From: Marisa cornuarietis
Taxonomy: Eukaryota > Mollusca > Gastropoda > Architaenioglossa > Ampullariidae
DNA: 64,000 bases
Direction of reading: 5' to 3'
NCBI GenBank assembly: GCA_004794655.1
Contig: SMMW01000622.1
Span: 9,800,501 to 9,864,500 of the forward strand
Under the pieces are notes generated by a model, which did not search any database, was not told where the DNA came from, and saw only the letters and a list, made by a program, of their open reading frames with translations. The stretch's first letter is position 1, and each line of letters starts with the position of its first letter. The position numbers and the translations under genes are program-made. This document shows positions 33,250-44,369 of the stretch, piece after piece.

Positions 33250-33920
33250 CTGTTGCAGTCACAACAACAGTCTTGTCACGTATATCCTTCATCACATCGG
33301 GAGGGACCGCTAGTCTCCGTAATGATTTCTGAATAAAGTGTAGCCTCCTACCTGGAAGTTAACATGTTTCTGCGTTATTCACGGGTGCAAAAGGACTTAA
33401 TCTTTATAGAAAAGTAAAGCGATTATGTTTCTTGCATATAAAATGTTGTCTGCACACATCTTATTGTTGTCACCGTAGTTTACACACACCCTGTTGTTGT
33501 CACCGTAGTTTACACACACCCTGTTGTTGTCACCGTAGTTTACACACACCCTGTTGTTGTCACCATAGAGTGGAGATAACTAAACGTCAGTATGCGTCAC
33601 GCACATGCTGGGTGTTATTAATTTACCTTTATCTGCAGACTAAGTGTTCGTTGTTTCTTCATGTACCTTTCTTCTGTTTCCATCTATCAGCGAAGTAGAC
33701 TGTTACGTTTCTTTCAAATCATGAATGCAAGAAGTGTGAAAGAATCACAATACCGCTATATTGATAATGTTTAGACTTATTGTCAGCTCTTGACTGCAGA
33801 CATAACAACCACATCAAACAATAATTCAACACGTATTATGCAAATCCATTTTTAATATTTATTAGGTTATGATTTCTGATTTTTTTAATGATTTTCTGTT
33901 CTTTCTTTAATAAAGAACAA
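33250..33920. repeat. Block paralogous to 8.0-8.6 kb, with an embedded minisatellite
   Basis: This block shares ordered landmarks with 7990-8605 (TAATGATTTCTGAA, CGATTATG, GTCACGCA). It lies 1.6-2.3 kb downstream of UGT-psi1. The minisatellite (33451-33570) is absent from the 8.2 kb copy, so it expanded after the duplication. Confidence 0.55.
33451..33570. repeat. 30-bp minisatellite, 4 units
   Basis: Units of exactly 30 bp, containing CCTGTTGTTGTCACCGTAG, lie at 33481, 33511 and 33541, with a diverged first unit at 33451. The third full unit differs only at its end. Because 30 is divisible by three, the repeat reads as a 10-residue cysteine-rich repeat in ORF 33432-33698. There are no spacers, so it is not CRISPR-like. 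Confidence 0.92.
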
Positions 33921-34859
33921 AGGTACTTTACAAAAATCGACATTATTAATATTTTTAATCCATTAAATACTGAAATCTAACAAGCTAGTGATAAAACAAA
34001 GCGCAGAATAATATACAGATGCCATCAGGAATTACCACATGAAAAATGTTTTCTTTTTACTGACGTGTGTCTGTATTCTTTTCGTGTGTCAGCGGGTGTT
34101 TCTGTCGTAGAAGTGAGCGTGTCTGATATATGAGGATATGGCTGTATTCTTGCTGGTGGTTAGGTTTACTTCTGAATGTCATTTGAGAATGGAATGAAGG
34201 GAGGCCACACAAAATGCAAAGTAAGACAAAAACAATAAAAGATATTAGAATAGATGATGACATAAAGTTAAGAGGAGAAAAGAGAACGAACAACAAGAAT
34301 TAGATCTAAAAACTATGTAAGGGCAAAGAATGGCGGCAAATAAAGCAACATCGGCAACGAACAGAAAACAGGGCGATTACAAGCAATAAATCAAAACAAA
34401 AGAAAGCATAGAGAAATAAAAATGCAACAAGCAATTAAAAGAAACCTATAATACAAATAAACAGATACATTCAACAAGAAAACAGAAAAATCGCTGGAGA
34501 ACAAAGCAACTCAGCCTGTCAGGCGCAGCCTCGTTTCCAGCAAATATTGGTGAACACATGGCACATCCAGGGCAAAATAGCAAGCAGGTCAAAACAAAAC
34601 AAAACAAAACAAAAAAGAACTACGTAGGTTTTCGCACAAATAAACTGTTTACATTTAAATAGTTTGCGATTTTTTTTTTGGCCACTGTAATAAAAAGACG
34701 AAAAGAAAAATCACACTCCCACCACATTCGAAAAAGAAAGAAATAAAAATACGAACTCGATTCTGTAAATGTAACAGACCAAAAAAAAAAAATCAAAATT
34801 AAAAAAGTTGAAGTATCTTTGTTTCTTAAGTTTTTCGCTACATTTTCCTCTAGCTCTTT

Positions 34860-34945
34860 TTGCCTTTAAGTTGGAGCAAAATACAATGGCATACAACGTA
34901 TTTCAAACATACTGCTATCAGCAATGTCAGTAGCACACATGATTT
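34860..34945 (-). pseudogene. Extra copy of a UGT C-terminal membrane/tail segment
   Basis: On the minus strand the sequence resembles the end of the UGT coding region (a CVLLTLLIAVCLKYVVCHCI-like peptide followed by a basic KGKK tail), about 580 bp downstream of the pseudogene's own end. The same extra tail lies at 52.03-52.10 kb, downstream of UGT-3, so it predates the segmental duplication. Confidence 0.6.
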
Positions 34946-35480
34946 TTTTTAACAACGCATGCAATAACACTAGCATACCTAGCATTGTTTTTTGAAGAAC
35001 CTAAAAAATTTTGAGAATTCAAACACAAATCTGCGCGTTTTGCATAACTTTAACAAAAAATCAGAAAAATAGCATATTCTTGTAGCTGTTTAAAGAAAAA
35101 AGGAACTAGCAGCAAACAAAAATATAAAGGGAAATATAAAGAACACTTCAGTCCCGATAATGAAACAACCTATATTTCTTAAAGTATTATTGAGGTGCAC
35201 ATTATTTTTCTAGTGATTAGTTAATGCTCATTGCAAAACTGGAGCAAACGTGTTTGTCCGGTCTCGGTCAACGGCTGATCCTCAAAGATTCACCTCTAAG
35301 GGGCTAGATTTGTTGTTTTTCTACTCAATTCTGTAAAGTTTAATAGACCGTAAAAACCTTCTGAGTAACTTTGCTTCTTAAGTCTTTTACACAACCTCTT
35401 ATACTAGTCTTGTTTTCGCCTTTGATTTCGAGCGAAAACAATTGCATACAACGTAGACTAAACATACTACTATTAGCAAT

Positions 35481-35617
35481 GTCAGTAGCACACATTTTGG
35501 GTAACTTTGAGTGACCACTTATCCCTCTAGTCCTTCTTTGCCTTTGATCTTGAGCAGAGACAATAGCATACAACGCAGACCAAACATACTGCTATCAACA
35601 ATGTCAGTAGCACACAT
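35481..35617. repeat. 122-bp tandem duplication of the UGT tail region in UGT-psi1
   Basis: The motif GTCAGTAGCACACAT occurs at 35481-35495 and 35603-35617, and the intervening sequence carries a second, slightly different copy of the tail coding segment (35415-35495 versus 35532-35617). UGT-3 at 52.6 kb has a single copy at the corresponding place. Confidence 0.85.
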
Positions 35618-36290
35618 GCTGAAAGAAAACCATAAACATCCCAGCAAGAAAATTGAGTGAAAGGAACTTCATGTCCTGACGAACGTAGGTGATCACCGCC
35701 ATATTTCATCACGTGATCAAGCCAGAAGGCCGCTTTCTCCGCAGGAACACCAAACTCTATTTTGAATAGTTCGGAGGCTGGTAACTCGGGTCGTAAAATG
35801 TTCCAAGAAAAGCAAAAGGCACCCCAAGCCTATATGATATTATTGTCATCATGTTCATGAGTCGTGAATTGTCGTAAACGATTAAATCTGGACGCAGTTT
35901 TTGGACCCTCTCGAAGAAAGACGCGTTCGTGAGAAGAGTATCACAAAATTGTAAGCTAATAGACATGAGCGATCTCCAGTCCTCAGGCAATCCCTTAAAA
36001 TAGTTGTCAGCGTGAGCGGCCGGCATAATCTCCTCAAACTTTGTCAAAGTCTGATACTCGATGACAGTCAAGTTAGTTGTGTCCAGCACCCGCCTGCTGA
36101 CGATATAGTCGGGCATGGTCAACCACACCTCGTGACCTTGCCGAGCGAGGGCCCGCGCCACGTTGGTGTGGTAGTTGGTGTGGCTGGTGAAGGGCAAGGG
36201 CATGAAGACAACTCTCTTACCCCCATCACACAGAGGCACCAGCATGAGGCAACACGCAGCTGTCCAAAGCAAGAGTTGTCTCACCTTCAT
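35527..36290 (-). pseudogene. UGT-psi1: UGT with 763-bp internal deletion
   Basis: The N-terminal part (from MKVRQLLLW at 36290) matches UGT-3 up to GTFYDP, including the signal peptide, catalytic His37 and the following Asp. It then jumps at 35777-35779 to the ASELFKIEFGV region near the C-terminus. Relative to UGT-3 the lost segment is 763 bp, bounded by the microhomology GCT, and shifts the frame so that translation ends 6 codons later. The UDP-sugar signature is gone, so no enzyme can be made. The C-terminal membrane span and KxKxx tail remain readable in the other frame (35527-35712). The upstream module and acceptor-like site are still present, so a transcript is possible. The frame also reads upstream to 36362 but, as in UGT-3, that part is probably not exonic. 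Confidence 0.93.
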
Positions 36291-36470
36291 GTCTTGGACG
36301 GGCTTTTGGCTCCCTGTAATTTTCCAGAAAATGTACAAAACGATTATACACAACATAAGCATAGCAGGATTGTGACGGACAGACGACAGTGCATGCTTGT
36401 TATGAGGGAAAGTTGTGGCTGCGTCACCACTTTGCCTTCATGTTGAGCCGCATCTCGGTTTTAAAATTTT
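36291..36470 (-). promoter_or_regulatory. Upstream module of UGT-psi1 (acceptor-like site, ARE-like motif)
   Basis: On the minus strand, TTACAG with the AG at 36314-36315 precedes the ATG. Further upstream the core TGACGCAGC lies at 36418-36426, here preceded by G, giving a GTGACnnnGC form that matches the antioxidant-response core. The CACGTG E-box of other copies has changed to GCATCTCGG. Confidence 0.35.
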
Positions 36471-37639
36471 TTCGTAGTGAATTGCGTACCTTGAGGGAGT
36501 TCAGTACAACTGCAAACACACATTGTCATTGGTCATGCAATATTTGATCTTTCCTAAAGAAGGTACATGGAATTACGGGCCACTTTTATCTGTGGCATCT
36601 TTTGCTTTTCGTTAGGTTCGTACATTATCAGCAGGCGGACTCAGCGGGCCGTTTAGTGTCGGACGTGCTTCCGACTTTTATCATATGTTATAGATAGACC
36701 TACCTGTCAAGTGGGCCATGCACTTTAGTCAGCATCTGTTACGTCTGAATTACAGAGTTTTGACCGTCACTCAAGATTCAACTTTTCTTAAATTAAGAGC
36801 ACAGAAAATGATTTGTTACTTCTCGTTATACTACGAGAACAACAATGGTGTATAAACTTAAAATGTGACATGTAAGCTAATGTACAGAACACACTAACTA
36901 CACCCAGCTATACTATTGCTTCTCTCAATCTGAAGTGCTATGTCACCTGGCAAAGGTAAAACAACAGCACGTTGCAGCGCACGCAGGCGCGCGCGCGCAC
37001 ACACGCACGCACACGTCGTCAAGGAATGCCGTTTTTGCGTTTTCATTCCAGCAGCCCACAAGCCATAAAATGCCTTTTTATTGCATGTTATAGCACATGT
37101 GCTTACAAGAAGGTTGGGGAAGGTACAAACATCTGCACCATATGTGTTGTCATTATTATCTCAAGCATATTAAGGATTTTTGTTTGTTTGTTAGGAACCA
37201 TTAAGTTTTTCCCTAGCTCTAGGGATCTTACTCAAGACAAACTACAAATTGCTCCTTTTCTTTAACTTACCTTTATAATTCAAGACGTTGTACTACAGAG
37301 AGTTTCTATCTCTTTAGGGTCGTCATGGTCGATCTCAGCATGTTAGAACATGTATGTCTAAACTTTTCTTTCCTTTCGTTTTAGCCGATCTTTGAAAACG
37401 AGCTCATTATACTTCAGCCAAAACCTACAGCATGTTCACAAAACCCTCTTCGATGCTGATAAGAATGTCTGGATGTTCTACTCCCTGCTCTTACACAAAC
37501 TGTAAATGATAGTTTCTCGGGAATTTTTTTGGCTGTGTTCTAAGTCTTATCTTTCAAATGCTGCAGAGACGCACCATGCAATGCCTCACACAAGCAGTTC
37601 ACGATGGCTTTTAACATGTTATCAAAAGTTGTGTGCGAA

Positions 37640-38600
37640 AAACATGAAGAAATCTTGATAGAACCTATCTTCTGTAATGACAGAATTAAGATTGAGAATA
37701 AGCCAATTCTATATAAGAGCTGGGTGGAGAAAGATATATACTTAATAAAATACTTAATGGATGAAAGAGGAAACTTTTGATCATACCAAGCTGTTACGAA
37801 TAAACATGATGTTAACATTAACTTTGTCGCATTTACTGGTTGCATAAAGGCCATAAAGACATATAAATTTAAATAGAATAAGTATAACTGAGTTATCTTC
37901 TTTTACATATGACACAAATATAACTCTTAGAATAAGTCAATCAGTACAAAAAGCGCAAGACTATACTATGATAAAATGATATCTAACACACGTATGCCAA
38001 GTTGTTGTTTGAAATGGGACGAAAGGGTAAACAGAAATGTTGACTGGCATGTTATACTTAAAGCAATGGCTAATATAAAAGATATTAAATAAAGATGGCT
38101 TCAAATCAGAGTGCTACATAGAATTCTAGGGACAAAAGTAATTTTATTCCACATGGAACTAGAAGATGATGATGTTTCTGGCCTTTGCAGAGTTGAAAAA
38201 AGAAATAATTAGTAAATATTTTGGAATTGTGAATATGTTAAGGATTTTTGGAGAAACTTATAAAACTGTATACTAGACAAATGTAAAAGTACTCCAAGGA
38301 TAACTATCAGTGAACATCTCGTCCTATTTGGACGCAGTAGTGACTCTGAGACAGATGTTGTACTTGACTTAATTTTATTACTCGCAAAAACATACATATA
38401 TTCTTGCAGTTTAAAAAAGCCATCCCCCAACTAGAACCCTTTATCCGAATATTGAAACAAAGATATAAAATTGAAAACTTTAATGCATGTTTAGAAATAA
38501 ATGAAAAGAAGTTTGCTCAACTCTGGCTGCCCTATAAACAACTTGTCACGCAGACATACTGATTTATATATACATACACATAACTTTATGATTAGTTATG
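37640..38600 (+). pseudogene. Decayed L1/Tx1-like LINE fragment (ORF2 C-terminus)
   Basis: Collinear with 17385-18345 of the LINE at 14.7-18.7 kb: the GTGTGCGAAAAACATGAAGA start, the TCTATATAAGAG..TGGGTGGAG block, the zinc-domain region and the start of the 3' UTR (TTTATATATACATACACAT) all line up. Several indels and stops break the frame and the zinc-motif cysteine codons are partly lost. It has neither the endonuclease/RT part nor a poly(A) end, so it is truncated on both sides. Confidence 0.85.
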
Positions 38601-39333
38601 TCTGGATATGAAGTCTGCATGGAAAATGCGTTAAAAAATAACCGTTAAAAAGTCTTGTATTATAATTTTCTGCAACAGTAATTCAATAAAGGCATGAGAA
38701 AAGTCAGTGTTAATCTGTTTCCCAGATGTCTAGATAGATAATGGCTGAAAACTCCAAAGATGAAAATTGTGGTTATATTGTAAGCGATACGAAGAGAGAA
38801 CTTTGTACTGACAGTAAACACAACAGTATGCGGACATTTTGTGTTAGAATTTTCACTTAAATAATTAGCTATATCCCAATATAACATCGTTGGCATTACA
38901 CTGAGAAAACACGTGCGTCGTCTGGACGAGCAGAACAGCTGCTTACAGTGTCAGCTCGAACTTATTTGCCAGGCTTGGAGAAAAGTAGCGTAAAAGATGC
39001 GTGTGGCAGCCTCAGGAATTGATTCCGATATAACAGCTGTTGGAGGGAACCTTTTAAGCATGAAGATTAGCACTGTTGCAAGATATACATCAATATATAT
39101 ATATATATATCCATAAAGCTGTCCCACAGTTCATATTTTGTGTTATAAGAACAAATCATTGGAGAAACAAACAAATGTGCAGAGTTATGTTATGCCTATA
39201 GCCTTAAAATTTCATCGCCACCTATACCTATATATATGTAGAGAGTGCGAAAATAAGAAACAAAACTTTCGTTACAGTTTTTACGAACGGTTCTGCCCCC
39301 CACCTCCAAAAAAACCAACCTACCCATCCATCC

Positions 39334-39334
<1 letters not shown>
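38601..39334. other. Intergenic, no gene recognised
   Basis: Only a 78-codon minus ORF without domain (38660-38896) and an AT dinucleotide run near 39093-39109. Confidence 0.5.

Positions 39335-39401
<67 letters not shown>
39335..39401. repeat. (AC)n microsatellite, about 33 units
   Basis: Direct count. It accounts for the Thr/His-rich ORF on plus (39138-39431) and the Cys/Val-rich ORFs on minus (39196-39461). Confidence 0.97.
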
Positions 39402-39403
<2 letters not shown>

Positions 39404-39499
39404 TACACACGCACACATACAAACAAACTAAAGAAAGAGAAGAAACAGAATTTCCTAGCATTAAGAGGGTAAGTTACTGTGCATCATATGAGTGAGGTA

Positions 39500-39790
39500 C
39501 CACCCAGATAGCAATGAAAAAATATAAACGTTTTAAAAACGCTATTATGGTTGTAATAATGTAAAAGTTTGATATGAAACATTTTAGAAACATTTACCGA
39601 ATAAACATTTAAAACTGAAACATTTTTGCAAACATTTTAAAATGGTAGGAAACATAAAATTTAATCAAAAATATTAAATAAATGTTATGTAAACATTTGC
39701 CGCCAACTTCTAAAGATGTATGACGTAGGATTATGATATAGTGAGTATGACGTAGAATGTATGACATAGAATGTATGACGTAGTAAGGGA
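39500..39790. repeat. AAACATTTT-rich stretch followed by a 14-bp TGACGTA minisatellite
   Basis: From 39520 to 39700 the words AAACATTT and AAACATTTTA recur at irregular spacing, as in old interspersed elements of unknown class. From 39718 to 39785 the unit GTATGACGTAGAAT is repeated about four times with variants. Each unit contains a CRE/AP-1-like TGACGTA. Confidence 0.55.
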
Positions 39791-40075
39791 TGGTTGAATG
39801 AGAGAAACGACAGAGGATGGAAGCTATAGAACAGAATAAAGATGCTTACTATTAAGTAATATTCAAACTCTAATGTGTATTCTAATCAAATATATGTTTG
39901 GTACTATAGATTTGTAGATTTGAAAACTATTGTAAAATCAGTCATCTCAAAAACACAGTTACAGACCATGCACTTCGTATTGACGCAACGTTGAATTGTT
40001 TCCCTTGCTAACGCTCAGAAAGATAATTTTCGTTTCAAAAACAAGAATGTTATCGCCGTTGAAGATAAGAACTAC

Positions 40076-40255
40076 AGTCACTCATTTCACACGTGCGGCT
40101 CGGCATGAACGCAAAGTGCTGACGCAGCCACAACTTTCCCTCACAACAAGCACATTGTCACCTGTTCGTCACAATCTCGTTATGTTTATCTTGTGTATAT
40201 TTGTTTTGTGGCTGCGTCAGCACTTTCCGAGCCGCACGTGCGAAATGAGTGACTG
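40076..40255. promoter_or_regulatory. Inverted pair of UGT upstream modules (50-59 bp arms, 71-bp spacer)
   Basis: The left arm (40076-40134) reverse-complemented and the right arm (40206-40255) agree apart from a 7-bp gap and about three mismatches. Both match the module upstream of UGT-psi2 (44.49-44.55 kb). Each arm contains the antioxidant-response-like core TGACGCAGC (40120-40128 minus-type arm; its complement at 40211-40219) and CGCACGTG with a CACGTG E-box. No UGT coding sequence follows on either side. Confidence 0.75.
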
Positions 40256-41089
40256 CGTAAATGCTCAGGTGTTAAGCTTTTCTTTGAAAACATATTTCGA
40301 ATGTTGAAGAAGGGGTAGCGGGCTTGCATAAGTACCCGACGTCGTCTCAATAAGGGAGGTGAGGACTACGCGCGGCGTCGGTTAGAGAAGTAGTCATGCT
40401 TCGCTAATCACTTCAATCTCGCCTGATAAGTATCCTCACTTCCCTCTCCTCTAGTTAGACCAATTCCTTTGTAAGAGACGGTAAAAACAACAATAGTTAT
40501 GTCTCTCCCACCCCCCCTAGATTCTGACAGGACTGTGACGAGTTTTTGAACTGTGGAGTGCAAGAAGAAAAATGTACCGTAAATTTCGATCTGTTGAGCA
40601 TACCTGTACAAAAGCCGCACAAACTAAACTTTTAAAAATCATCTACTGGTACTTCGTCTCGTTTCCGGCATGATGAGGATGTGTGCTTCAACAACGGATC
40701 TGAATGCTTCAATTGTATGCGGCTCTGATTTTAAAAGGTAAAACGTTAACACTTCTACATGGAACTCATAAAAAAAATTAATCGGAATCTAAAAAAATCC
40801 AGAAAAATTCGCAAACAAGCCGCATCGCTGGCCACAGGGTTTAAAGTTGGGGGGGTAAAGTCACGGCTTGTAGTCAGAAATTTACTGTAAACACTAATAA
40901 GCACCTCCCGCTATGTTTACAAGGACCTGGCCGCAGTTTTTAAAGACCTATTCACTAAAAATAAGCACTTTCTTGCCCACCCTCAAATCTACAAACTTAT
41001 AAGCACTCATAAGAACAGCACGCACCCTGGCAACCACTCTATGCTTATTCTCATGTGTGTGATCGTTCATTTGTTCTTCAGTTGCTTTA
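40256..41089. other. Intergenic with CCGCA-rich old repeat of unknown class
   Basis: No gene. Between 40605 and 41010, short words such as AAGCCGCA and AATAAGCAC recur and may be the ends of an old DNA transposon. I cannot define terminal repeats. Confidence 0.3.
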
Positions 41090-42640
41090 TTTCTCTTAAA
41101 TTAAATGAGAATATTCTCTTGTTAGTCAATATGACGTTGAGGATTCGTTTGATAGACAAAATGCGTTGGAGAAGGCCTAAAAATTACAACTTATAACACG
41201 AAAAACCTAAATACAAAGTAAATACATGACTGCGATCTGTGTAACTAAAACATAAATGTCCACTCACAGTGATGTATGTTTAAAGACATTAATACAAAGA
41301 CACGTAACTTTCCCCACATTTATAGTTAGACAACGTATTTTATAGAATGAATACCTCTAGAAAAGAAGCTGGTCAATTCGATGATGGGTCGGTGACTCCT
41401 TAGAGTGCAAAGCTGGAGAGAAAAAAATATTTACAAAATTCCCCTTTTGGCGCCTCATAAATCTTAGCACACATTACCACATCGCAACACAAAAGTACAT
41501 GTACATTTTTCCACATTTTTTATATTCAATGTAAGCTATTATTAAAATTTATTAAAGATAAAGAAAAAATTTCTAGTGTGGGGTACTTTACACTGTTCAG
41601 TCGGCCACGGTTACAAAGATAAAGAAGAAGTCTGCCGCATGACCTCGACACAACAAAATACGATTATCCTCTATTGTGAGGTCGGAACAAAACTGATATA
41701 CATTAAAAAATATTGCCGAGTCTGGCTGTAAGAATCTTACCTAAAATGTTTCTGGATCTTGCTGTCCTCACAACCTTTTTATCACTTTCTTTGTCTGTCT
41801 CCTCTAGTTCAAGCTGCTCTTCAAATGTTGCCGAGGAGTAACCGTGAAGACATTCAAACTCCGACAATGATTCTATTGCGCACCCTTGATCCTCTGCTAG
41901 CTTAAATTCTTGCAGGGCTGCTAAAATTTTCATCTAGTCCGTCAACTGCCAGTCCCTGTGAATGCGATCGACTCTGCTAACTGGGCGATAGCAAAATGAT
42001 TGTTTACTTACAATCGCGTATAAAACACAGGCCTGAACTGTTACAAATAGGCGGAGATGTTTGGATGTCGAGTGTCACAATTAGGATTAAGAGCTGATGT
42101 CAGTCTCTTGAGTAGGGGGAGGGGTCGTCAAAACGCTAGCATCTTGAACTTAGAGATCGTGGGGTGAGGTGATGAAAAGGCAGTTGGTGCCATGTACGGT
42201 CCGTATGTGTCGTATGATTTGCGGGTTCTTGGCATGTACGACTTTCAGACAATAACGGTTTTATATTACCAAACATACCCGTGTAATTGAAACTTCCGTT
42301 GTTAGGAACACCATGACGATTTTCCTAGTGATTACGCTAATAGATGTTCCCAAAGTTTACTAAAGAATGCAGGTGGACGAGGGGTATGAAGGTACATAAA
42401 ATGTGTTTCGAGTGAGAGCCACAACTAATTAGGTGTAACGTGAAGAGCATATCGAGCGTGAAATCAATGCCGAAAAAAAGCAGCTGAAAAAAATTGTCAT
42501 CTCATGTTTCATTGCAATATACATGTACACAAAGCAAACCAAAGGCTGACTCGCTCTGTCGACCCACTTGAGTTACTGAAGTTTTTCTTTCATGGGACCT
42601 TATTCGTGTGATAGTATAATTTTTAGTGTTATATTTAGCA
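41090..42640. repeat. UGT-unit spacer block D
   Basis: The left part (41090-41740) matches 45290-45960, and the right part (41740-42640) matches 47750-48600 and 19.83-20.3/21.38-21.83 kb. The minus-strand motif TTTAG|GTAAGAT with the last exon-like base at 41741 corresponds to sites at 19830 and 47759. A 76-codon minus ORF (41703-41933) crosses this site; it is interrupted by stops in the sister copies, so I do not call it coding. Confidence 0.7.
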
Positions 42641-43720
42641 TGAACAGGTGTTGCGTTGAAGTATTAAAAAAAATCTGTAAGGGGACAATGTGGAAAGGCA
42701 TCACCTACTGTAAATCTATCGGCAGGTCTGTATGCTTTGTTGAGTGAAAGAACCGGTGCACGCCGTGTGGTGACTGTATGAAGCATTGACGGAGAAGTAC
42801 ATGTACCCCGACCCCGACCTGTAGTTGAACTCAAGAGGTGACGATCTTTACCGCACAAGTTACACGCTATATTGTTTCTAACCGACATTCTTCACGTGAT
42901 ACTCTCTCGTCGAGCTTGTCAGACTTTGTACAAAGAACTGTGTACTTTGAGGGGCTTCAGCACAACTGCAGACACACATTGTCAATGATCATACAATATT
43001 TGATATCTCCTGAAGAAGATAATCTATATGCGATTCTGTGGCCACTTTTATCTTTGGCGTCTGTCTGATATTGTCCAACTGTTACGCCTGTGCTACTCGG
43101 ACTTCCTGCCGGCTATTCAAGATTCAGGGCTTTTTTAAGGTTACGGAAAATGACATTACTTCTCTTTGGGATTATGAAAACAATAATGGGTATAAACTAG
43201 AAAATGTCATACATAAGCAAATACAAAACACACTCTCTGGCTTACACCCAACCCTACCAATCCACGTGAGTTTTGATCTTTCTCACTCTCACACATGCCT
43301 GTTCTCTCACCTGGGTACACTGTCACAGAGGGGTGGCATGAAGTTAACGAGTTAGCACAGCACGGGTGGTCTAGTTACACCTGCTGAATGAGTAATAGTT
43401 TGAATAATTTTTAGATAGCTGTAAGAGAAAAGAGGAAGACAATATAATTAACCGTTGCCGGCCAGCGCTTCTTTTTCTAGAGAGACACTACAAGGCAGAG
43501 ATACTACGTGTAGGGGAGTGCAAGCTGCTTCTTCCAAGAAAGGTGCACATGCACGCACACCCACCGACACACACATCGTCAAAGAATACTTTTTCTGCGT
43601 TTTCTTCCCATAAGTCCCAAGCCATAAAAGGCCTTTACGTGTTTATAGCATGTTATAACGTATGTGCTTACAAGAAGATTGGCAAATGTGCAAAGAGCTG
43701 CAACATATCTGTTGTCATTT
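42641..43720. repeat. UGT upstream-flank repeat (block D, distal part)
   Basis: Homologous to 21.84-22.56, 36.48-37.15, 54.30-55.00 and 60.69-61.13 kb. It includes the TACTTTGAGGGG, GACACACATTGTCA and CAAGCCATAAAA landmarks and a short CA-type tract near 43552-43575. It abuts the truncated end of UGT-psi2 directly, which is the footprint of a rearrangement. Confidence 0.7.
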
Positions 43721-43759
43721 AGCGGACACAGATCCGTTATCGGACGTTTGATTATTCGG

Positions 43760-44369
43760 TTTATGTTAAAACTCGCTAGAAAAAATTCATATGGTGGTTG
43801 TAGCTTAAAGCTGGCGATGGTATGTTGCAAGGTTGTAAAGGGATTCGCTGATAAATTGTCGTAAAATGATCCAACAAAAGCAAAAGGCACCCCAAGCCTA
43901 TATGGTAATATCGCCATCATTCTCATGTTTGGTAAATTATCAACAACGAAAACATCTGGATTTAGTTTTTAGACCACATGGAAGAAGGAAACTTTTGTGA
44001 GAAGAGTTTTGAAAAATTGGAAGTGAAAAGAGCGCACTCAAGTCTTCAGGCAATCCCTTGAAATATTTGTTGGGGAAATGCAGTCACTATAATCTCTTCA
44101 AAGTTTGTCTTAAGTCTCGTACACGATATCGGTCACGTTAGTCGTGTCCAGCACTCGCTTGTTGACGACATATTCAGGCATGGTCAACCACACCTCGTGA
44201 CCTTGCCGAGCGAGGGTTCGCGCCACTTTACTTTGGTAGTTGGTGTGACTTGTGGAGGCCATGGGCATGAAGACAACTTTCTTACCCCCCCCCCACACAC
44301 ACACACGCATAAAGGCAGCAGCACGAGACAGCACGCAGCTGTCCAACGCAGGAGTTGTCTCGCCTTCAT
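43760..44369 (-). pseudogene. UGT-psi2: N-terminal UGT remnant
   Basis: The region matches UGT-3 residues 1 to about 205. It starts at MKARQLLRW (44369) with a signal peptide, then breaks frame in a C/CA run at 44286-44306. The next frame carries KKVVFMPMASTSHTNY with catalytic His and HEVWLTMPEYVV up to IVYET, then a second shift near 44110, degraded sequence, and a third frame with MAILPYRLGVPFAFVGSFYDN. Homology stops at about 43760 (LLASFNINR) and runs straight into upstream-flank repeat DNA. The whole UDP-sugar half, membrane span and tail are missing. At least three lesions show it is old and non-functional. Confidence 0.92.

Larger units (their letters stand above)
34318..37317. repeat. 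Segmental duplication copy A (carries UGT-psi1)
   Basis: Collinear with 51509-55182. It begins at TAAGGGCAAAGAATGG and ends at TATCTCTTTAG, beyond which the two loci are unrelated. It includes the 3' flank, the UGT, its upstream module, a CG/CA microsatellite and the AAGCCATAAAATGCC segment. It is 674 bp shorter than copy B, explained by a 763-bp deletion in the UGT and a 122-bp tandem gain in its tail plus small indels. Confidence 0.92.

Noticed and set aside
33432..33698. Cysteine-rich 10-residue repeat protein, or a CRISPR-like array
   Set aside because: It is a head-to-tail 30-bp minisatellite without spacers. The frame is open by arithmetic, and the organism is eukaryotic.
39138..39461. 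Thr/His-rich and Cys/Val-rich ORFs
   Set aside because: They are translations of the AC microsatellite at 39335-39401.
41703..41933. 76-codon acidic minus-strand ORF as a conserved coding exon
   Set aside because: The homologous blocks at 19.8 and 47.8 kb have stops and indels in this frame. Only the splice-site-like motif is conserved.
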